64,000 bases of DNA from Vibrio gazogenes (GCF_002196515.1 NZ_CP018835.1:2604001-2668000), one strand, 5' to 3'; shown: positions 8,757 through 17,437, counted from the first letter of the stretch. The notes: generated from the letters alone by a model not told the origin. Numbers and translations: made by a program.

Positions 8757-9155
8757 ATGAAGCAATACTGGGTACTGATTTTGGCTGTGGTGGTGGTTGG
8801 TTCGATTTCTCTGAGTAAAAGTATCGGTTTTGGGGCACAACATGTGATTGCTCTGGAACAGGTTTTAGGTGGAGATAAATATCTCCATTTCTTGTGTGCC
8901 TTTGTTTTGACTTGCCTGTCGGTCTGGGTGACCAGACCTCGTATGCGCAATCGTAAGACGATGCGTTTGATCGGTTGGCCAACCTTGGTTGTTGTTGTGC
9001 TCATGATGCTGGATGAAGGCTCTCAGTTTTGGCTGCAGAGGCGTGAATTTTCAGTTGATGACATGATGACCAACCTGCTTGGTGTTGCGATTGCACTGTG
9101 TGTTGCAACGAGTGTGAATTACATCCTGTCAAACAAAGCGCGCTCTGATGACTAA
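8757..9155 (+). CDS. VanZ-like small membrane protein, VpsQ-like
   Basis: 132 residues with about four membrane helices and the VanZ-family pattern: DKYLHFLCAFVLT in the second helix and LDEGSQFWLQRREFSVDDMMTN, where an acidic Asp/Glu-Gln segment precedes an Asp-x-x-x-Asn motif. The biochemical role of this family in EPS loci is not established. It starts immediately after the stop of the preceding gene. Occurrence after vpsO- and vpsP-like genes supports orthology to V. cholerae VpsQ by context. Confidence 0.65.
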   Translation: MKQYWVLILAVVVVGSISLSKSIGFGAQHVIALEQVLGGDKYLHFLCAFVLTCLSVWVTRPRMRNRKTMRLIGWPTLVVVVLMMLDEGSQFWLQRREFSVDDMMTNLLGVAIALCVATSVNYILSNKARSDD

Positions 9156-9226
9156 ACCCTGAGTATGACGTATTCAGGCAGAGAGCAATTGCAGACAGAT
9201 AGCAATCGAACACAGAAGTGAGTTCA

Positions 9227-10462
9227 ATGAGATTCCATAAAAACACGTTATATAGTCTGTTAATTTCGTCTAATTTGTTATTTTTGACGCTGTCTAATGG
9301 GTTGTTCAAACGTCCTATTCTGACGTTATATTTACTGATTTTTCTGTTGTTGTCACTGCGACCGTCGGTCATCAAACAGATGTTTTCATTATGTCGGCGC
9401 TGTTATCCACTCATGATTGTTTTTGCATGGTGTGCGGTGACAGGCCAATGGTCGTCATGGCCGAAAGCGACTTACTATGAATTGCTTTGGCAATTGATCT
9501 TATTCGGTTATGTGATGCTGTTTGTGATCCATTTTTACGCGATCAATGCCCAGCGTGTCGTTTATTACACCTTCTGTGTCTGGCTATTTTTAACTTGTCT
9601 TTTAGTGCTCAAAAATGACGTGTTGGCCGGACGGGTGCTGGAGATATCCGGTGCATTTGCCAATAAAAATAATTTAGGGCCGATTATCAGTGTCTTCCTG
9701 TTTTTTTATATCTATTCGGTTCAGCGATGGAATGGATTGAGAGTAGGCATGTTGCTGGTGACTTTGTTAATGCTGTTGGCGACAGTATCCAAAACATCGA
9801 TTGCACTTTTTGTACTGGTCACTTTACTTGCCTGGAGTATTTTTTACTGGGACAAGCTACTGATTCACCGTTTCCGTCGGCTTTATTACGGCAGTGGTCG
9901 CATCTTCGGGGTTGGTATCTCGGTCGCTTTAGTGCTGATGCTGGTGCTCTATTACCGGGACATGGTGGACTGGCTGTTGATGCATGTTCGGGATGAATGG
10001 TTGACTGGCCGCGGTAAGCTTTGGTTGGTCATGTTGAATCAATCCTATGAAAAGCTGTTTTTGGGCGTGGGTTACTCCGCGGTTTGGGGATTGGGCGACA
10101 ACAACCTGATCCAAGGTACAGAACTCGCAAAATATGCACCGGAGTGGGTGGAAAAGCTAGCCGCATCGGATGGTGGTTATATCGACATGCTTATTTCTAT
10201 CGGTGCTATCGGGACCGCGCTTTTCGTCTATACCATTGGTGATTTTTTTATAACTTTCTATACATCACTACGCACTCAGAAAAACGTCGCAATCACGAAG
10301 TTATGTTTTTGTGTCGGCACGTTTGTTGTTTTGAATAATGTCACGGAGACGAAGTTTTTATTGGGTTCCGGCTTTAGCTGGTTTTGTTTTCTCTTTAGCT
10401 ATGTGTTGTTGAAATACATCACAGGCAAAGAGCATATTTTAAAAAATAAAGTGTCGTCATGA
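9227..10462 (+). CDS. Wzy-type O-antigen polymerase/ligase family protein
   Basis: 411 residues from ATG 9227 (AGAAG at 9213-9217; GTG 9218 is an alternative). It has about ten to eleven membrane helices and a large loop around residues 245-320 containing GRGKLWLVMLNQSYEKLFLGVGYSAVWG, the pattern of the O-antigen ligase/polymerase (Wzy_C) superfamily; LEISGAFANKNNLGPI is also typical. It most likely polymerises the lipid-linked repeat in the periplasm. The 4-bp overlap with the flippase gene (ATGA at 10459-10462) suggests coupling. A second member of the superfamily lies at 19575. Confidence 0.8.
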   Translation: MRFHKNTLYSLLISSNLLFLTLSNGLFKRPILTLYLLIFLLLSLRPSVIKQMFSLCRRCYPLMIVFAWCAVTGQWSSWPKATYYELLWQLILFGYVMLFVIHFYAINAQRVVYYTFCVWLFLTCLLVLKNDVLAGRVLEISGAFANKNNLGPIISVFLFFYIYSVQRWNGLRVGMLLVTLLMLLATVSKTSIALFVLVTLLAWSIFYWDKLLIHRFRRLYYGSGRIFGVGISVALVLMLVLYYRDMVDWLLMHVRDEWLTGRGKLWLVMLNQSYEKLFLGVGYSAVWGLGDNNLIQGTELAKYAPEWVEKLAASDGGYIDMLISIGAIGTALFVYTIGDFFITFYTSLRTQKNVAITKLCFCVGTFVVLNNVTETKFLLGSGFSWFCFLFSYVLLKYITGKEHILKNKVSS

Positions 10463-11790
10463 GTAATATTAGAAAATTAATTTGGTTCAGTCTGGACAAC
10501 CTTGGTGGGGTATTGTTTGGATTGTTCAGTATCGTCTTTATTGCCAGAATATATGGGCCGACGAATATGGGATACCTCTCTTATATTCAAGCATTGGCGA
10601 GTATTCTCTCTTGCGTGTTTATTCTGGGAATGGATAACGTCGTCATGAAAGAATATGTGCTGCATCGTGATAAAAAACGGGTGTTTTATGCGGTCTCTCT
10701 GGTGCGTTTGGTTGGTGGTATCGTATTCTTTGGTGCGGTGTTTGGTTGGGCTTATTTTTTCAGTAAAACACCGGATGAGCTGGTGTTGGCGCTGGCATTC
10801 ACCGCTTGTGTCACCACTTATTTCGGCAAGTCGTCTGCATTTCGGCTCTATTTTCAAGCGACCGAACAACCCCGGGTACTGTCCATTTCTACGGTGGCGT
10901 CGCGTGTGGCAGCCATCGCCTATATTCTGGGGGTGATTTACTTTCAGCTGAGTTTTATCTGGGCAATTTTCTATCTGGTTGTGTATTCGGTGGTTGCTCA
11001 GGTGATCTTACTATGTGAATTTTATCGCGAGACTAAAGATGAGGGATTCCCTGCGATTGCAGAGAGTCTTCGATATGGAAAACAGTTACTGAGCGAGTCG
11101 AAGTTTGTGTTTTTCTCTTCAATTCTGTTTCCGATCTTCATGTACTTTGATGTGGTGATCATCGAGAAATTCCTCTCTCCTGAAGCGGTTGGGTTATACG
11201 GTGTCGCAACGAAGTTAGTCATGCAGTTGCTATTCGTTGGTCATATTTTTGTCTTTGCATTTTTTACCCGTCTCAACCAAGAACTCAATGAACAGCAGTT
11301 GGATGGTTATATTTTCAGAAACATTGTCCGACTGATGATTTATTGTTCTGTCGGTGGCGGTATTTTCGTCAGTTTAACCGGCGACTATATTGTTCACCTG
11401 CTTTACGGAGAACAGTATCAGGGCGCAGGGATCATTCTTAAAATCCTGATTTGGAAACTGGTGTTTTCTTACTTTGGGGCACTGTTTTCCCGGGTGCTGA
11501 TCATCAGACAGTGGACCCGTATTGAACTGATTAAAACCATGGTTGCTTCAACGATTTCTCTCTGTGCATCGATGATAGCTGTGCAGATCTGGGGAGCGAC
11601 CGGTGTGGCTACGGTATCCGTGGTTTCTTATGCAATTGCTGATTTATTCGCTTATCTGTTATTTGCCCGGACACGTATTTTTTTCGTGGTGGTTGTACAA
11701 GAGCTGGTACGTATTATTGTCCGGCCAGTCGAGGCGTTCAGACAGAGTGTGGCATTTTTGGTAGAGGGGCGTCAGCGTTATGGCCATTAG
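10459..11790 (+). CDS. Wzx-type polysaccharide flippase
   Basis: 443 residues, highly hydrophobic with about twelve membrane helices, starting MSNIRKLIWFSLDNLGG and containing FIARIYGPTNMGYLSYIQALASI, as in the polysaccharide biosynthesis (Wzx/RfbX) branch of the MOP exporters. It should flip the undecaprenyl-linked repeat unit across the inner membrane. The start overlaps the polymerase stop. The stop codon at 11788-11790 lies within the first unit of a 15-bp tandem repeat that extends into the next gene. Confidence 0.88.
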   Translation: MSNIRKLIWFSLDNLGGVLFGLFSIVFIARIYGPTNMGYLSYIQALASILSCVFILGMDNVVMKEYVLHRDKKRVFYAVSLVRLVGGIVFFGAVFGWAYFFSKTPDELVLALAFTACVTTYFGKSSAFRLYFQATEQPRVLSISTVASRVAAIAYILGVIYFQLSFIWAIFYLVVYSVVAQVILLCEFYRETKDEGFPAIAESLRYGKQLLSESKFVFFSSILFPIFMYFDVVIIEKFLSPEAVGLYGVATKLVMQLLFVGHIFVFAFFTRLNQELNEQQLDGYIFRNIVRLMIYCSVGGGIFVSLTGDYIVHLLYGEQYQGAGIILKILIWKLVFSYFGALFSRVLIIRQWTRIELIKTMVASTISLCASMIAVQIWGATGVATVSVVSYAIADLFAYLLFARTRIFFVVVVQELVRIIVRPVEAFRQSVAFLVEGRQRYGH

Positions 11791-12862
11791 TATGACAGAC
11801 ATTAGTATGACAGACATGGGTGTGACAGACATTAGTATTATTATTCCGGCATACAATGCAGCCGAAACTTTGCCTGATACGCTCAGGTCTATTTTTGCCA
11901 GTTGTCCTGAAGAAGATAGTCGTTTTGAAGTGATTGTCATTGATGATGGCTCAAGTGATGCAACCCAAGCACAATTGGATGCACATTTTGCTCAGCAACT
12001 CGATAGCGGCAGGTTGTGCTATCACTACCAACAAAATGCTGGGGTCAGCGTGGCGCGGAATACCGGACTGAATCTCGCTCAAGGGCGTTATATTACCTTT
12101 GTCGATGCCGATGATGCGGTTCAGCATGATTACCTCATCCGTCTCTATGAACTGATTCAACAGCATCCGGATGTCGATATCTTCGAGTTTGGCTATCAGA
12201 CTTTTCGCCATCAGGTTGATACCGTACTGGGGCGGGGACATGTGACACATTGTCGAGGATTCAATACCAGACAACCGGCATTTGAAGGTGCGGTTTCATC
12301 CTTTGTCTGGCTGGTGATGTGCCGCCTGATTAAAGCAGATGTGGCAAAGCAGGCGACTTTCCCGGCCGGGGTGAAATACTGTGAAGACTTGATGTACTTG
12401 TGTGCCGTGTATGCGCAGGCCCGATCATGTTATGCCAGTGACCTGGCGTTATATCGTTATCGGATCGGTGAAACCAGTGCGATTTCCCGGGTCACGATGG
12501 CGCAGTGTCAGCAGGTCCGCGAGTTTCTTCATTCACATGTGTTTCATGATTATCGAGCCAATGGTGAGCAATCAGACGGTACTGCGCAAGCCCATTCTGC
12601 ACAAACCCATTTTGCACAAACCAATGCTGCGCAAACTAATACCGCGCACCTGAAAACGATTGTCGATGCGAATTTGTATTACATGTGCCACTCGGCAGGT
12701 AAACGCACCATGCCATTCTTTGAATTTTGCCGTCAGGTGCGACGTTTGCCGCTGCTGACGATATGCAGACTCTATACCCAAGGTCTGTTATCCCGTCGTA
12801 AGACGATGATCTGTCTCTTTCCCTCGATTTATTTCTTCGGTCATAGGATGAAACGGCGATGA
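11780..12862 (+). CDS. GT2-family glycosyltransferase
   Basis: 360 residues. The GT-A core reads SIIIPAYNAAETLPDTL, VIDDGSSDATQ, NAGVSVARNTGL and ITFVDADDAV, with the DADD metal-binding motif. It overlaps the flippase gene by 11 bp, with GAGGGG 10 nt before ATG 11780. Two features are odd: the first 17 residues come from a 15-bp tandem repeat (two ISMTD units, then MGVTD), and a second 15-bp repeat encodes four AQ-rich pentapeptides at about residues 269-288. Later ATG codons within the first array could also serve as starts. The donor and acceptor sugars are unknown. Confidence 0.85.
   Translation: MAISMTDISMTDMGVTDISIIIPAYNAAETLPDTLRSIFASCPEEDSRFEVIVIDDGSSDATQAQLDAHFAQQLDSGRLCYHYQQNAGVSVARNTGLNLAQGRYITFVDADDAVQHDYLIRLYELIQQHPDVDIFEFGYQTFRHQVDTVLGRGHVTHCRGFNTRQPAFEGAVSSFVWLVMCRLIKADVAKQATFPAGVKYCEDLMYLCAVYAQARSCYASDLALYRYRIGETSAISRVTMAQCQQVREFLHSHVFHDYRANGEQSDGTAQAHSAQTHFAQTNAAQTNTAHLKTIVDANLYYMCHSAGKRTMPFFEFCRQVRRLPLLTICRLYTQGLLSRRKTMICLFPSIYFFGHRMKRR
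11786..11839 (+). repeat. 15-bp tandem repeat across the wzx stop / GT2 start
   Basis: Units ATTAGTATGACAGAC at 11786-11800 and 11801-11815, a variant ATGGGTGTGACAGAC at 11816-11830 and a partial unit ATTAGTATT at 11831-11839. The length keeps the reading frame of the glycosyltransferase; the flippase stop lies inside unit 1. Confidence 0.85.
12584..12649 (+). repeat. In-frame 15-bp tandem repeat in the GT2 gene
   Basis: Four degenerate units (GCGCAAGCCCATTCT, GCACAAACCCATTTT, GCACAAACCAATGCT, GCGCAAACTAATACC) followed by GCGCAC, encoding AQAHS-AQTHF-AQTNA-AQTNT-AH. It forms a Gln/Ala-rich linker near the C-terminal third of the enzyme. Confidence 0.85.
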
Positions 12863-14025
12863 GAATTATTTTTCGGATTTCTTATATGGGATTTGGCGGA
12901 GCAGAACAGGTGTTTTTGTCTGTCGCCAGAACACTGATGCAGGCGCATGACGTGCTATTTGTTACGGATCGCGCAGAAGGGTCAAGTTACACCACACTGT
13001 TGAACGAAAATATTCCGGTACGCAGTCTGGATGTGAAGCGAACCTTCATGAGTTTGTTACGCTTTAAGCGTGTGATCGATGAATTTAAACCTGACGTGAT
13101 ACTTTCGGCTTATCCCGATACCAATGCAGCTTGTCTTTTGTCCGCCGCGATGGCTCGGCATCAGGCCAAAGTCGTCGTCACTGAACATGCCTCAATCGTT
13201 GAACATTTTCAGCATAAATCTGTATTGACTCGTTTGAAAGTTCGTCTGATTGTGCAGTGTCTCTATCGTATGGCGGATCAGGTTGTGGCGGTGTCTGAAG
13301 GGGTGATGAACGATATCGTGCCGCTCATCAAACGTGCCGATAAATGCTGTTTCATTCACAATCCGGTGCGCTTTGATCAGACCGCTCCTGCGTTCGATTC
13401 ACAACCCGTCCGCCAACCTACGGATGCCCAGCAACCGATTCTTGCTCGAACCGATGCTGCTGCTGGCGCGGTAAAACGTGGTACGTCTAAAACCATTTTG
13501 GCTGTCGGACGAGTGACGCCACAAAAAGATTACATGACTTTACTTCGGGCTGTCCGTTACCTGATAGAGACTCAACATCAAGATGATATACAAGTCATGA
13601 TTGTCGGTGGCACACATGATAAGGCCGAAATGACCCGGTTAACCGAGTATATCGAACTGCATCAGTTACAACCTTACATCACGTTTGTCGGTTTTTCGGA
13701 TCAGGTTGAGCGTTATTACGCCCAAGCGGATCTGTTTGTCCTGTCTTCCGCGTGGGAAGGGTTTGGCAATGTGATTGTCGAGGCCCTCGCGTTTGGTGTG
13801 CCGGTTGTGTCTACCGATTGTCGCAGTGGACCTGCTGAAATTTTACAAGATGGCCGGTTTGGCCGGTTGGTCACCGTTGGAGATAGTACCGCGTTGGCAA
13901 TGTCGATTGCTGATGAACTCGATAGACCATCTTGTACTCGTGAGGCACGTTTAGAACGCGCTGCGCAGTTTTCTGAACGTGAGATCAGTGAACGGTATAA
14001 AACACTGTTTGAAGCATTGGTCTAA
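12859..14025 (+). CDS. GT4-family glycosyltransferase
   Basis: 388 residues of GT-B fold. The N-terminal half begins RIIFRISYMGFGGAEQVFLSVARTL. The C-terminal half has ILAVGRVTPQKDYMTLLRAVRYL and SAWEGFGNVIVEALAFGVPVV, the E-x7-E nucleotide-sugar signature of GT4 retaining enzymes. Between the halves, about residues 175-208 form a low-complexity Gln/Pro/Ala/Asp linker unlike the compact hinge of most relatives. The ATG overlaps the preceding stop by 4 bp. Specificity is unknown; PglA/PglH-type enzymes are similar in layout. Confidence 0.85.
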   Translation: MRIIFRISYMGFGGAEQVFLSVARTLMQAHDVLFVTDRAEGSSYTTLLNENIPVRSLDVKRTFMSLLRFKRVIDEFKPDVILSAYPDTNAACLLSAAMARHQAKVVVTEHASIVEHFQHKSVLTRLKVRLIVQCLYRMADQVVAVSEGVMNDIVPLIKRADKCCFIHNPVRFDQTAPAFDSQPVRQPTDAQQPILARTDAAAGAVKRGTSKTILAVGRVTPQKDYMTLLRAVRYLIETQHQDDIQVMIVGGTHDKAEMTRLTEYIELHQLQPYITFVGFSDQVERYYAQADLFVLSSAWEGFGNVIVEALAFGVPVVSTDCRSGPAEILQDGRFGRLVTVGDSTALAMSIADELDRPSCTREARLERAAQFSEREISERYKTLFEALV

Positions 14026-14134
14026 AGGGTTGCAAGACAACGAATCGGTTGAATGATGCCATGTTGTACCGATGGCGGACTTTAACATTCAGTGGGCTTT
14101 TGAAAATAATGAACGCGCTTAAAGGTTTTCGGAG

Positions 14135-14674
14135 ATGGTGAATAATATCAGGGCGGATGTATTTCGCTGGTATGGAAAATACAGCAGGTTACTGCTGGTG
14201 AAGGCCTTTCTTAGTCAGAAGGGATTTCGTTTTGTTTTGCTCATGCGCTTGGCAAATTATGGTCGGCGCATTCCGGCGCTCAATGTCGTACTTATCTTGC
14301 TCTATAAGGTATCTAAGATCATTTATACCAGTGATGTGAATTATCGCGCTTCGATAGGACCGGGACTGAGAATGCACCATGTCTTCGGTACCACTTGGGG
14401 CGAACATGTCACGATTGGTCGGAATGCGACGATTGTGCATAACGTTACCATCGCCGGTAAAGACGGTGCATGGCCGATCATTGGTGACAACGTCTATCTC
14501 GGCACTGGCTGTTGCATTCTCGGTGGGATTCGCATTGGTAATAATGTGGTGGTGGGTGCGAATGCAGTCGTGACCAAAGATGTTCCCGACAATGCCATTG
14601 TTGCCGGCATTCCGGCCAAAGTCGTGTCAGAGAAAGGTTCTGCCGATTTCATCGTTAACCCATGGAGTGACTGA
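14135..14674 (+). CDS. Left-handed beta-helix acetyltransferase, serine acetyltransferase-like
   Basis: 179 residues: an N-terminal helical part (IRADVFRWYGKYS) as in CysE-like enzymes, then hexapeptide repeats from about residue 72 (IGPGLRMHHVFGTTWGEHVTIGRNATIVHNVTI, IGDNVYLGTGCCILGGIRIGNNVVVGANAVVTKDVP). The catalytic-type histidine pair region MHH is present. In an EPS locus it more likely O-acetylates a sugar of the repeat unit than serine. A 109-bp gap separates it from the upstream GT4, and the next gene follows after 2 bp. Confidence 0.78.
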   Translation: MVNNIRADVFRWYGKYSRLLLVKAFLSQKGFRFVLLMRLANYGRRIPALNVVLILLYKVSKIIYTSDVNYRASIGPGLRMHHVFGTTWGEHVTIGRNATIVHNVTIAGKDGAWPIIGDNVYLGTGCCILGGIRIGNNVVVGANAVVTKDVPDNAIVAGIPAKVVSEKGSADFIVNPWSD

Positions 14675-14676
14675 GT

Positions 14677-15702
14677 ATGGATATTATTGTATTGGGAACC
14701 GGTCAGAATGGCGGGATTGATGCTGTGATTAACAATCTGAAGCTCAATTTAAATCAGCAGTTTCGCTATCGTCGGTTTATCAGCCATAAAGGGGGCAATA
14801 AATTATTCGACCTGCTGTTGGCACTATGGGGGTTGTGGGTTGTTTTCTGGTTATCACTCCTTCCCGGAGAACGTATCTTTCATCTGCATATGTCTTATCG
14901 CGGCAGTTTCTGGCGTAAAAGAATGTACCAGAAAGTGGCTCACTTTTTTGGTCGTAAGGTGCTGATCCACTTACACGGCTCTGAATTTAAAAAATTCTAT
15001 CAGGCCAGTGATGCTAACGTGCAGCAGAAGATCCGCCAACTGATCTGTGATGCGGATGCCTTTATCGTTCTTTCAGAATCATGGCGTGAGTATATCGAGT
15101 CGATCCTTGAGTCGTCACAGCAAGCTAATCTGGTGGTCCTTCCCAATTTTGCCGTTGTCGCACCGTCTCCTGAATCTGAAGGACAGCAGAATCATGTGTT
15201 GTTTTTGGGGGCCTTGATCGAGCGGAAAGGTATTTTTGATCTGTTGCGTGCCTTACGCGATCTACCGGATGTGATTTTACATGTCGGTGGCGGTGGTGAT
15301 GTGGCGCGTTTTCAGCAAGCGGTCGCTGAGTTCGGGGTTGAAAAACAGTTGGTATTTCATGGCTGGATTGATCATGCGCAGAAAGCCCAGTTAATGGCCG
15401 CAACGCAGCTGTTGGTTCTGCCATCTTATAATGAAGGATTGCCGGTGGTGATTCTTGAAGCGATGGCGTCGGGGCTCCCTGTCTTGTCAACACCGGTTGG
15501 CGGTATTCCTGAGGTGATTATGCCCGGACAAACCGGTTATCTGGTGGAACCGGGCAATATTGAACAGTTAACCACGATGATCCGCCAGGCGCTCGATGAC
15601 GATAATCGGTTCAGCATGGCCGACAATGCGAGAGCGCTTTATCAACAAAATTATGATGTGTCGGTTGTGATGCCGCGCTTAGAAAAACTATATGTCAGCT
15701 AA
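14677..15702 (+). CDS. GT4-family glycosyltransferase
   Basis: 341 residues, GT-B fold. It begins MDIIVLGTGQNGGIDAVINN, has a membrane-associating hydrophobic stretch at about 44-65, then IHLHGSEFKKFY. The C-terminal domain contains VLFLGALIERKGIFDLLRALRDL and SYNEGLPVVILEAMASGLPVL, with the E-x7-E motif. It starts 2 bp after the acetyltransferase stop, so it is in the same transcription unit. The sugar donor cannot be predicted. Confidence 0.87.
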   Translation: MDIIVLGTGQNGGIDAVINNLKLNLNQQFRYRRFISHKGGNKLFDLLLALWGLWVVFWLSLLPGERIFHLHMSYRGSFWRKRMYQKVAHFFGRKVLIHLHGSEFKKFYQASDANVQQKIRQLICDADAFIVLSESWREYIESILESSQQANLVVLPNFAVVAPSPESEGQQNHVLFLGALIERKGIFDLLRALRDLPDVILHVGGGGDVARFQQAVAEFGVEKQLVFHGWIDHAQKAQLMAATQLLVLPSYNEGLPVVILEAMASGLPVLSTPVGGIPEVIMPGQTGYLVEPGNIEQLTTMIRQALDDDNRFSMADNARALYQQNYDVSVVMPRLEKLYVS

Positions 15703-15717
15703 GGTTAGGTTATGATT

Positions 15718-16464
15718 ATGAAGAAAATTCTATATCTATGTCTCTTTGGAGTTTTGGGGAGTTATGCCGCAACAGCTGCGGCCTGTTGCACTGACGAGCA
15801 GCAATCTGCCAAGTTGAAACAAGTACTTGGATATAACCAACCCGCCGAACAGTTCTTTTTTGAAACCAGTCCTGAAGCCATTGCGCTGAAAGACGATGGG
15901 ATACAGTTTATTCTGACGGGGAATAATTCTTATATCTTTAATGGTGAACGTTCGGAAGTGAGTGTCCAGAGCCCGTATGACGTCGGTGATACGGTTCGTT
16001 ATCAATTCTCTTTTAAGCTATTGGATTCGCCGGTCTTTTCTCAAGGATGGGATGGGGTGTGGGTGATTGTCGCCCAGTGGCATGATCAACCCGATCCGAG
16101 AAAAGGAGAGACTTGGTCAAACTATAAGAGTGGCCCGCCACCGCTTTCCTATCATCTCGAATATGATGACCAACTCTATCTGGTACTACATACGGATAAT
16201 CACGATGAAAGAATTCCTGTCCGGCCCGAGCAGCAAATTAGCTGTCGCACTCAGGTGCACTGGCTCTATCAGACCGATGGTCGGGTATCAGGCTGGTGTG
16301 ATGTGGATGGCGTTCGGCATCCGTTTGATTTTACCGATGACATCATGATTAACGATTATTACCACTATTTTAAGTTTGGTTTATACCGTGACAAAAATAT
16401 CGATGAGTTGATGGGTATCGAATATAAGTCACTGACGATCAATGAGGTAGACGATGAAAAATAA
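15718..16464 (+). CDS. Secreted polysaccharide-lyase-like protein (heparin lyase I family fold)
   Basis: 248 residues from ATG 15718 (AGGT 7 nt upstream; ATG 15712 is too close). A signal peptide MKKILYLCLFGVLGSYAATA is followed by a beta-sandwich-type sequence. WDGVWVIVAQWHDQPDP, GPPPLSYHLEYDDQLYLVLHT and a Trp/Asp-rich C-terminal part resemble the jelly-roll polysaccharide lyase family (Pfam Polysacc_lyase, which includes glucuronan lyases). Periplasmic cleavage of the locus's own polymer, for release or quality control, is the inferred role. It overlaps the next gene by 11 bp. The lyase call is from recalled family pattern and is not certain. Confidence 0.65.
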   Translation: MKKILYLCLFGVLGSYAATAAACCTDEQQSAKLKQVLGYNQPAEQFFFETSPEAIALKDDGIQFILTGNNSYIFNGERSEVSVQSPYDVGDTVRYQFSFKLLDSPVFSQGWDGVWVIVAQWHDQPDPRKGETWSNYKSGPPPLSYHLEYDDQLYLVLHTDNHDERIPVRPEQQISCRTQVHWLYQTDGRVSGWCDVDGVRHPFDFTDDIMINDYYHYFKFGLYRDKNIDELMGIEYKSLTINEVDDEK

Positions 16465-16903
16465 GATATTGTTGGTGGCTTCTCCGGGCGGGCACTTTGT
16501 TCAGTTGAGCCTGCTTTCTGAAAAGCTTGATTGCTGTGAAAGGATCGTTGCAGGGACTTATGATAAGCAGCCCGGTTTTATGGCGGGAGAGCGGTATTAC
16601 CAAATTTCGGATTTTAGCCGCGATACCGCTTATCTGGCGGTAAAAGTGGTATTCCAGTGTCTGAAGATCCTGAACAAAGAACGACCGTCTCTGGTGGTGA
16701 CCACTGGTGCAGCCCCCGGTCTGGTGATGGCACTGCTGAGTAAAATGCGTGGGATAAACACCGTCTGGGTTGACAGTATTGCCAACTCGAAAAAGCTGTC
16801 ATTGTCAGGGCGGCTGGCCGCGAAGTGTCGTATCCATGTTGTCTCACAATGGCAAGAGGTCGCTCAGTCCCATCAGGTGACTTATCAAGGAAGAGTAATA
16901 TGA
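16454..16903 (+). CDS. Alg14/PssD-like glycosyltransferase membrane subunit
   Basis: 149 residues. ILLVASPGGHFVQLSLL at the N-terminus and VVTTGAAPGLVMALLSK in the middle are the Alg14-family signatures; the pattern corresponds to the N-terminal half of a GT28 enzyme and anchors the catalytic partner to the membrane. GAGGTAGACG precedes ATG 16454. It overlaps the next gene (Alg13-like) by 4 bp, the usual pairing. In rhizobia the equivalent PssD-PssE pair adds glucuronic acid; in streptococci Cps14F-G adds galactose. Confidence 0.85.
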   Translation: MKNKILLVASPGGHFVQLSLLSEKLDCCERIVAGTYDKQPGFMAGERYYQISDFSRDTAYLAVKVVFQCLKILNKERPSLVVTTGAAPGLVMALLSKMRGINTVWVDSIANSKKLSLSGRLAAKCRIHVVSQWQEVAQSHQVTYQGRVI

Positions 16904-17373
16904 TTTTTTTAACCGTAGGTACACAATTACCGTTTGATCGATTGGTTCGAACGGTTGATCAATTGGCAGAAACATATCATCTGGATGTTTGTAGCCAGAT
17001 TGGTGAGTCGGACTATCAGGCCAAATCAATTCAGAGCGCCAAGTTTTTCGCACCGGATGAACTCGACGACCAGTTTCGTCAGTCTGAATTGATCATCTCT
17101 CATGCAGGGATGGGGACAATTATCAATTGCTTACGCATCCGCAAGCCGTTAATTATTTTCCCCCGGCTGGCCCAGTATCAGGAACATCGCAATGATCATC
17201 AGTTGGATACACTGAATTCATTTTCCAATGTGAAAGGAATTTATACCGCCCGGGATGAACAAGCGCTTGAAGCATTGCTGAGCAATTATCAGACATTACA
17301 AGCACCCGATGGATTGGATACGCCAGAACGTGATCAATTGGCGCAATATATTCTGTCACTGGCAAGTGCATGA
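16900..17373 (+). CDS. Alg13/PssE-like glycosyltransferase catalytic subunit
   Basis: 157 residues from ATG 16900, which overlaps the preceding stop; the in-frame extension back to 16825 lies inside the partner gene and is rejected. MIFLTVGTQLPFDRLVRTVD at the start and SHAGMGTIINCLRIRKPLIIFPR are the GT28 C-terminal domain signatures, including the nucleotide-sugar-binding loop. It forms an obligate complex with the Alg14-like subunit upstream to transfer one sugar of the repeat. The stop is followed by a 17-bp tandem repeat that runs into the next start. Confidence 0.87.
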   Translation: MIFLTVGTQLPFDRLVRTVDQLAETYHLDVCSQIGESDYQAKSIQSAKFFAPDELDDQFRQSELIISHAGMGTIINCLRIRKPLIIFPRLAQYQEHRNDHQLDTLNSFSNVKGIYTARDEQALEALLSNYQTLQAPDGLDTPERDQLAQYILSLASA

Positions 17374-17386
17374 TTGCCTCGTCCAT

Positions 17387-17437
17387 ATATTGACACGAAC
17401 GATATATTGATACGAACGATATGTTGATACGAACGAT
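17387..17437 (+). repeat. 17-bp tandem repeat running into an acyltransferase start
   Basis: Three units, ATATTGACACGAACGAT (17387-17403), ATATTGATACGAACGAT (17404-17420) and ATGTTGATACGAACGAT (17421-17437), differing at one or two positions. The ATG of unit 3 and the ATGATG after the array are all in frame with the downstream gene. Confidence 0.9.

Noticed and set aside
12402..12653. Repeat-rich alternative frame in the GT2 gene
   Set aside because: It is a shadow of the 15-bp repeat in another frame, with no start signal.
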